64,000 nt of DNA. Origin: CAWAHD01 sp963781785 (lineage in GTDB: Bacteria > Planctomycetota > Planctomycetia > Isosphaerales > Isosphaeraceae). The stretch covers positions 248,001 through 312,000 of the forward strand of contig CAWAHD010000004.1 in assembly GCA_963781785.1 (NCBI GenBank). Direction: 5' to 3'. Within the stretch, counting starts at the first letter, position 1; each line of letters opens with the position of its first letter. Of this stretch, positions 61,354 to 64,000 are shown in pieces. The notes under the pieces are model-generated. The model ran no database searches. It worked only from the letters and a program-made list of their open reading frames with translations, and was not told the origin of the DNA. The translations under genes and the position numbers were made by a program.

Positions 61354-61989
61354 ATGAATCGACTTCAAAAGCGCGGCGTGCTGGGGGTCGTGGGGTTTCT
61401 TGTTGTCGGGCTCTTACCCGTTTCTGCCCAGGAGGACGAGGGCTGGGTCTCACTCTTTGACGGCAAGACGCTCTCGGGCTGGACGAAAGCCGGCAAGGAA
61501 GACAGCAAATGGGAAGTCGTCGACGGCGCGATCGTGGGGACCGGCAACTCATCAATGCTCTACAGCCCGAAGGGCGACTACAAGAACTTCCGGTTCAGGG
61601 CCGAGGTCCAGATCAACGATCACGGGAACTCGGGCATGTATTTCCGCAGCCCGACGGCTGACGGAGATTTTTCCAAGGGCTACGAAGCGCAGATCGACAG
61701 CACCCACCGCGACATCATCCGCACCGGCTCGATCTACGGCTTCCTGCACATCTACAAGCAGATCGTTCCTCCCGACACCTGGTTTACGTACGAGGTCGAG
61801 TGCATCGACAAGAACTGGCGAGGGAAGGTCGTTCCGCACATCAGGGTCTGGATCAACAGCGAGCTCTTGTTCGAGCTGCACGAGACCTCGAAAGCCTGGG
61901 AGAAGGGCTATTTCGCATTTCAGCAGCACGATCCCGGCAGCAAGGTTCAGATCCGCAAGATCGAGGTGAAGGAGCTGAACGGCAAGTAG
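61354..61989 (+). CDS. DUF1080 (3-keto-disaccharide hydrolase-type) secreted protein
   Basis: The product is 211 residues with a signal peptide, VGFLVVGLLPVSAQ (cut near residue 25). The mature domain has GWVSLFDGKTLSGWTKAGKE, WEVVDGAIVGTGNSSMLYSP, then HGNSGMYFRSPTADGDFSKG and YEAQIDS, the LamG-like fold of the DUF1080/3-keto-glycoside hydrolase family, abundant in planctomycetes and used on polysaccharides. Substrate unknown. A permease gene begins 77 bases after its stop. Confidence 0.9.
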   Translation: MNRLQKRGVLGVVGFLVVGLLPVSAQEDEGWVSLFDGKTLSGWTKAGKEDSKWEVVDGAIVGTGNSSMLYSPKGDYKNFRFRAEVQINDHGNSGMYFRSPTADGDFSKGYEAQIDSTHRDIIRTGSIYGFLHIYKQIVPPDTWFTYEVECIDKNWRGKVVPHIRVWINSELLFELHETSKAWEKGYFAFQQHDPGSKVQIRKIEVKELNGK

Positions 61990-62066
61990 CGGCCGAGATT
62001 CAGACGACTGAGATTCGCACAGCCAGGGAAGACGCAGCCGGCACCAGGACCCTAACGAGAGGAATC

Positions 62067-63716
62067 ATGGCCAATCTCTGGGTAAAAAAGTCGATTGCCG
62101 ACCTCAAGGCCGAGGCCGCAGAGACGTCGGAACACGGCCTCAAGCGAACGCTTTCGGGTACGAACCTGGTCTTGCTCGGAATCGGCGCGATCATCGGGGC
62201 CGGCTTCTTCGGGCTCACCGGTGAAGCCGCCGCCAAGTTTGCCGGACCAGCGATCCCGCTGTCGTTCGTCCTGGGCGGGATCGTCTGCGCCTTTGCCGGC
62301 CTGTGTTATGCCGAGATGGCCTCGACGGTTCCCGTCGCCGGCTCGGCCTATACTTATGCTTATGCAACTATGGGTGAATTCATCGCCTGGTTGATCGGGT
62401 GGGACCTGATCCTGGAGTACATGGTCGGGGCCACTACGGTGGCCATCAACTGGTCCGGTTACGTTTCCAGTTTTCTGCACGACCGAGGGATCGACTTGCC
62501 GCCGCGGATTTTGGCCTCGCCGGCGACCGTCATGGTCCAGGTGCCCGATGCAATCGCCAGCGAGCTGCATCTGAGGCATGGCTGGTCGATGCTGGATTCG
62601 GTGAAGGACCGACTGATCGAACGTGTGCAGCCTCTTTATGGCACGATTACCGGGGCGTCGATGCTGGAATCGGCGAAGGAGCGTCTGAGCAACTCGTCGT
62701 TCGATTTCGGCTACCCGACGGTTTCGGCCATCATCAACGTGCCGGCGATGATCGTCGTCGCACTCGTGACCATCCTGCTCGTCATCGGCGTCAAAGAGTC
62801 GGCCCGGGTCAACAACGTGATCGTGTTCGTCAAGGTATCGATCCTGGTCCTGTTGATCGCCCTTGGGCTGCCGCTTGTCAGCAAGGCGAGCTGGGGCGGC
62901 CCGTTCATTCCTGCGTCCGATGGATGGTTTCATTACGGCTGGAGCGGCATCTTCCGCGCGGCCGGCGTCGTGTTCTTCGCCTACATCGGCTTCGATGCGG
63001 TATCGACCACGGCACAGGAGGCCAAGAACCCGCAGCGCGACATGCCAATCGGCATCATCGGCTCGCTCATCATCTGCACGATCCTGTACTGCCTGGGGTC
63101 GATCGTCCTGACCGGAGTGGTCAATTTCAAGCAGCTTCACGTCCCCGACCCTGTCGCCGTCGCCACCGACGCGATGCGCATGCCGTGGCTGTCGTTTTAC
63201 GTCAAGATCGGGGCGATCGCCGGGCTCAGCTCGGTGATCCTGGTCATGCTCATGAGCCAGCCGCGCATCTTCTACTCCATGTCGAAAGACGGGCTGTTGC
63301 CGCCGATTGTCGCCAAGATTCATCCCAAGTTTCACACCCCGTATATCACCACGATCATCACCGGATTGATCGTGATGACGGCGGCTGGGCTGGTCCCCTT
63401 GTCCGTGGCCGGCGAGCTGACGTCGATCGGCACTCTGTTTGCCTTCGCGGTCGTGTCCGCCGGAGTTCTTTATCTGCGAATCACCCAGCCGGACATCGAG
63501 CGTCCGTTCAAGGCCCCGTTCATCTGGGTGACGGCGCCGATGGGGGTGATCACGGCTCTGATCCTCATGGTCTTCCTTCCGCTGGAGACATGGGCGCGGC
63601 TGGTGATCTGGATGATCCTCGGGCTGGTGATCTATTTCGTCTACGGTGCGTGGCACAGCGTCCTGGGAGCGGAGAAGAAGCAGAAAAGCGCGGAGCTGAT
63701 TGACGCCAAATTATGA
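62067..63716 (+). CDS. amino acid permease (APC superfamily) with an extra loop
   Basis: The product is 549 residues with about 12 membrane helices. LSGTNLVLLGIGAIIGAGFF is the conserved first-helix motif, then FAGLCYAEMASTVPVAGSAY and, late, AYIGFDAVSTTAQEAKNPQR. It is related to the CAT/YfnA group. Between helices about 4 and 5 there is a loop of around 90 residues with a duplicated helix (SMLDSVKDRLIERV and SMLESAKERL). ATG at 62067 has GAGAGGAA upstream. The substrate is unknown; cationic amino acids are frequent in this group. Confidence 0.9.
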   Translation: MANLWVKKSIADLKAEAAETSEHGLKRTLSGTNLVLLGIGAIIGAGFFGLTGEAAAKFAGPAIPLSFVLGGIVCAFAGLCYAEMASTVPVAGSAYTYAYATMGEFIAWLIGWDLILEYMVGATTVAINWSGYVSSFLHDRGIDLPPRILASPATVMVQVPDAIASELHLRHGWSMLDSVKDRLIERVQPLYGTITGASMLESAKERLSNSSFDFGYPTVSAIINVPAMIVVALVTILLVIGVKESARVNNVIVFVKVSILVLLIALGLPLVSKASWGGPFIPASDGWFHYGWSGIFRAAGVVFFAYIGFDAVSTTAQEAKNPQRDMPIGIIGSLIICTILYCLGSIVLTGVVNFKQLHVPDPVAVATDAMRMPWLSFYVKIGAIAGLSSVILVMLMSQPRIFYSMSKDGLLPPIVAKIHPKFHTPYITTIITGLIVMTAAGLVPLSVAGELTSIGTLFAFAVVSAGVLYLRITQPDIERPFKAPFIWVTAPMGVITALILMVFLPLETWARLVIWMILGLVIYFVYGAWHSVLGAEKKQKSAELIDAKL

Positions 63717-63786
63717 TACCAGTGAGCCCCGCGGATGGCCTGGCAGCGGACGGTCCGATCGGACCCTTGAACGCTCGGGTTGCCGC

Positions 63787-64000
63787 TCACGGAATGAAGT
63801 CGCCGGGGTCGCCGACCATGAACGTCCATTCGTTGGACGTGCCCGCGCCGACGCCCGAGCTGGCTGCGAACGCGACGTGAACGCGGTAGCCGCCCGGTCT
63901 CGTCAGGTCGAACCAGTCGGTGAGGTCGAGCCGGGCGGCCTCGAATCCTTCGAACGCCGCCAGTTGTCGGACGGCGCCGCCCGGGTCGAACCGATCCGTC
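63787..64000 (-). CDS. C-terminal part of a hypothetical (probably secreted) protein
   Basis: A frame open from the window end to a TGA at 63787, about 71 codons. FDLTRPGGYRVHVAFAASSG and NEWTFMVGDPGDFIP are beta-rich and look like the end of an extracellular Ig-like or similar domain. The N-terminus lies outside the window. The gene converges with the permease. Confidence 0.55.
   Translation of the reverse strand, partial: TDRFDPGGAVRQLAAFEGFEAARLDLTDWFDLTRPGGYRVHVAFAASSGVGAGTSNEWTFMVGDPGDFIP

Noticed and set aside
62052..63656. Long open frame (534 codons) opposite the permease
   Set aside because: Composition rich in Asp, His, Arg and Gln, no domain; shadow of the permease gene.

Overview
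The window looks like a chromosomal piece of a high-GC planctomycete, most likely from the Isosphaeraceae group. This is inferred from gene content: DUF1559 pseudopilin-like protein, DUF1080, DUF4058, an N-terminal LEGRQLLA-type motif, many small proteins opening with a basic stretch plus one membrane helix, ECF sigma factors with membrane extensions, TPR-sulfotransferases, and dense short palindromic repeats. No rRNA, tRNA or CRISPR array was seen.

Layout. 0-4 kb: a membrane protein cut by the window edge, an acetyl-CoA-synthetase-type enzyme, a LEGR-motif protein and the remains of an AlkD-like repair gene. 4.4-14.5 kb: a housekeeping block on the + strand (DAHP synthase, tpiA, secG, yicC-like, gmk, rpoZ, ftsK, adk, OPT transporter), tightly packed and partly overlapping. 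14.5-26.8 kb: a membrane protein, a TPR-sulfotransferase, a Tat-exported protein, a 31-bp palindromic tandem array, and gltBD preceded by a LysR regulator. 27-37 kb: an accessory island of small lineage-specific genes, almost all on the + strand, with a PIN-type toxin-antitoxin pair and four copies of a short dispersed motif. 37-45 kb: a RelE-type toxin-antitoxin pair, a BlaI/BlaR1-like regulatory pair with two visible operators, MiaE and a hybrid histidine kinase. 45-55 kb: membrane and hypothetical proteins, a REP-associated transposase (RAYT) flanked by its likely palindromes, a secreted HINT-domain protein and a membrane-extended ECF sigma factor. 55-64 kb: coaC, an Mrr-like nuclease, ispD, an SGNH hydrolase, recQ, a DUF1080 protein, an amino-acid permease and a partial gene.

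About fifteen single-base reading-frame breaks fall inside otherwise well conserved genes, including housekeeping genes (rpoZ, gltB, gltD, coaC). This pattern fits base-level assembly or sequencing error better than gene decay. Frameshifted genes are therefore given here as whole loci, with the break position stated.

The most interesting structure is a set of three palindrome families. Family A has the core GTCAGGCTTTCCAGCCTGAC. Family B has GACACCCAC/GTGGGTGTC arms. Family C has CACTGGTCG/CGACCAGTG arms. Family B clusters on both sides of the RAYT gene and also occurs alone 10 kb away, which suggests a planctomycete REP/RAYT system. The BlaR1-like protease with an Asp-rich stretch and seven 19-21-residue repeats is the most unusual protein.
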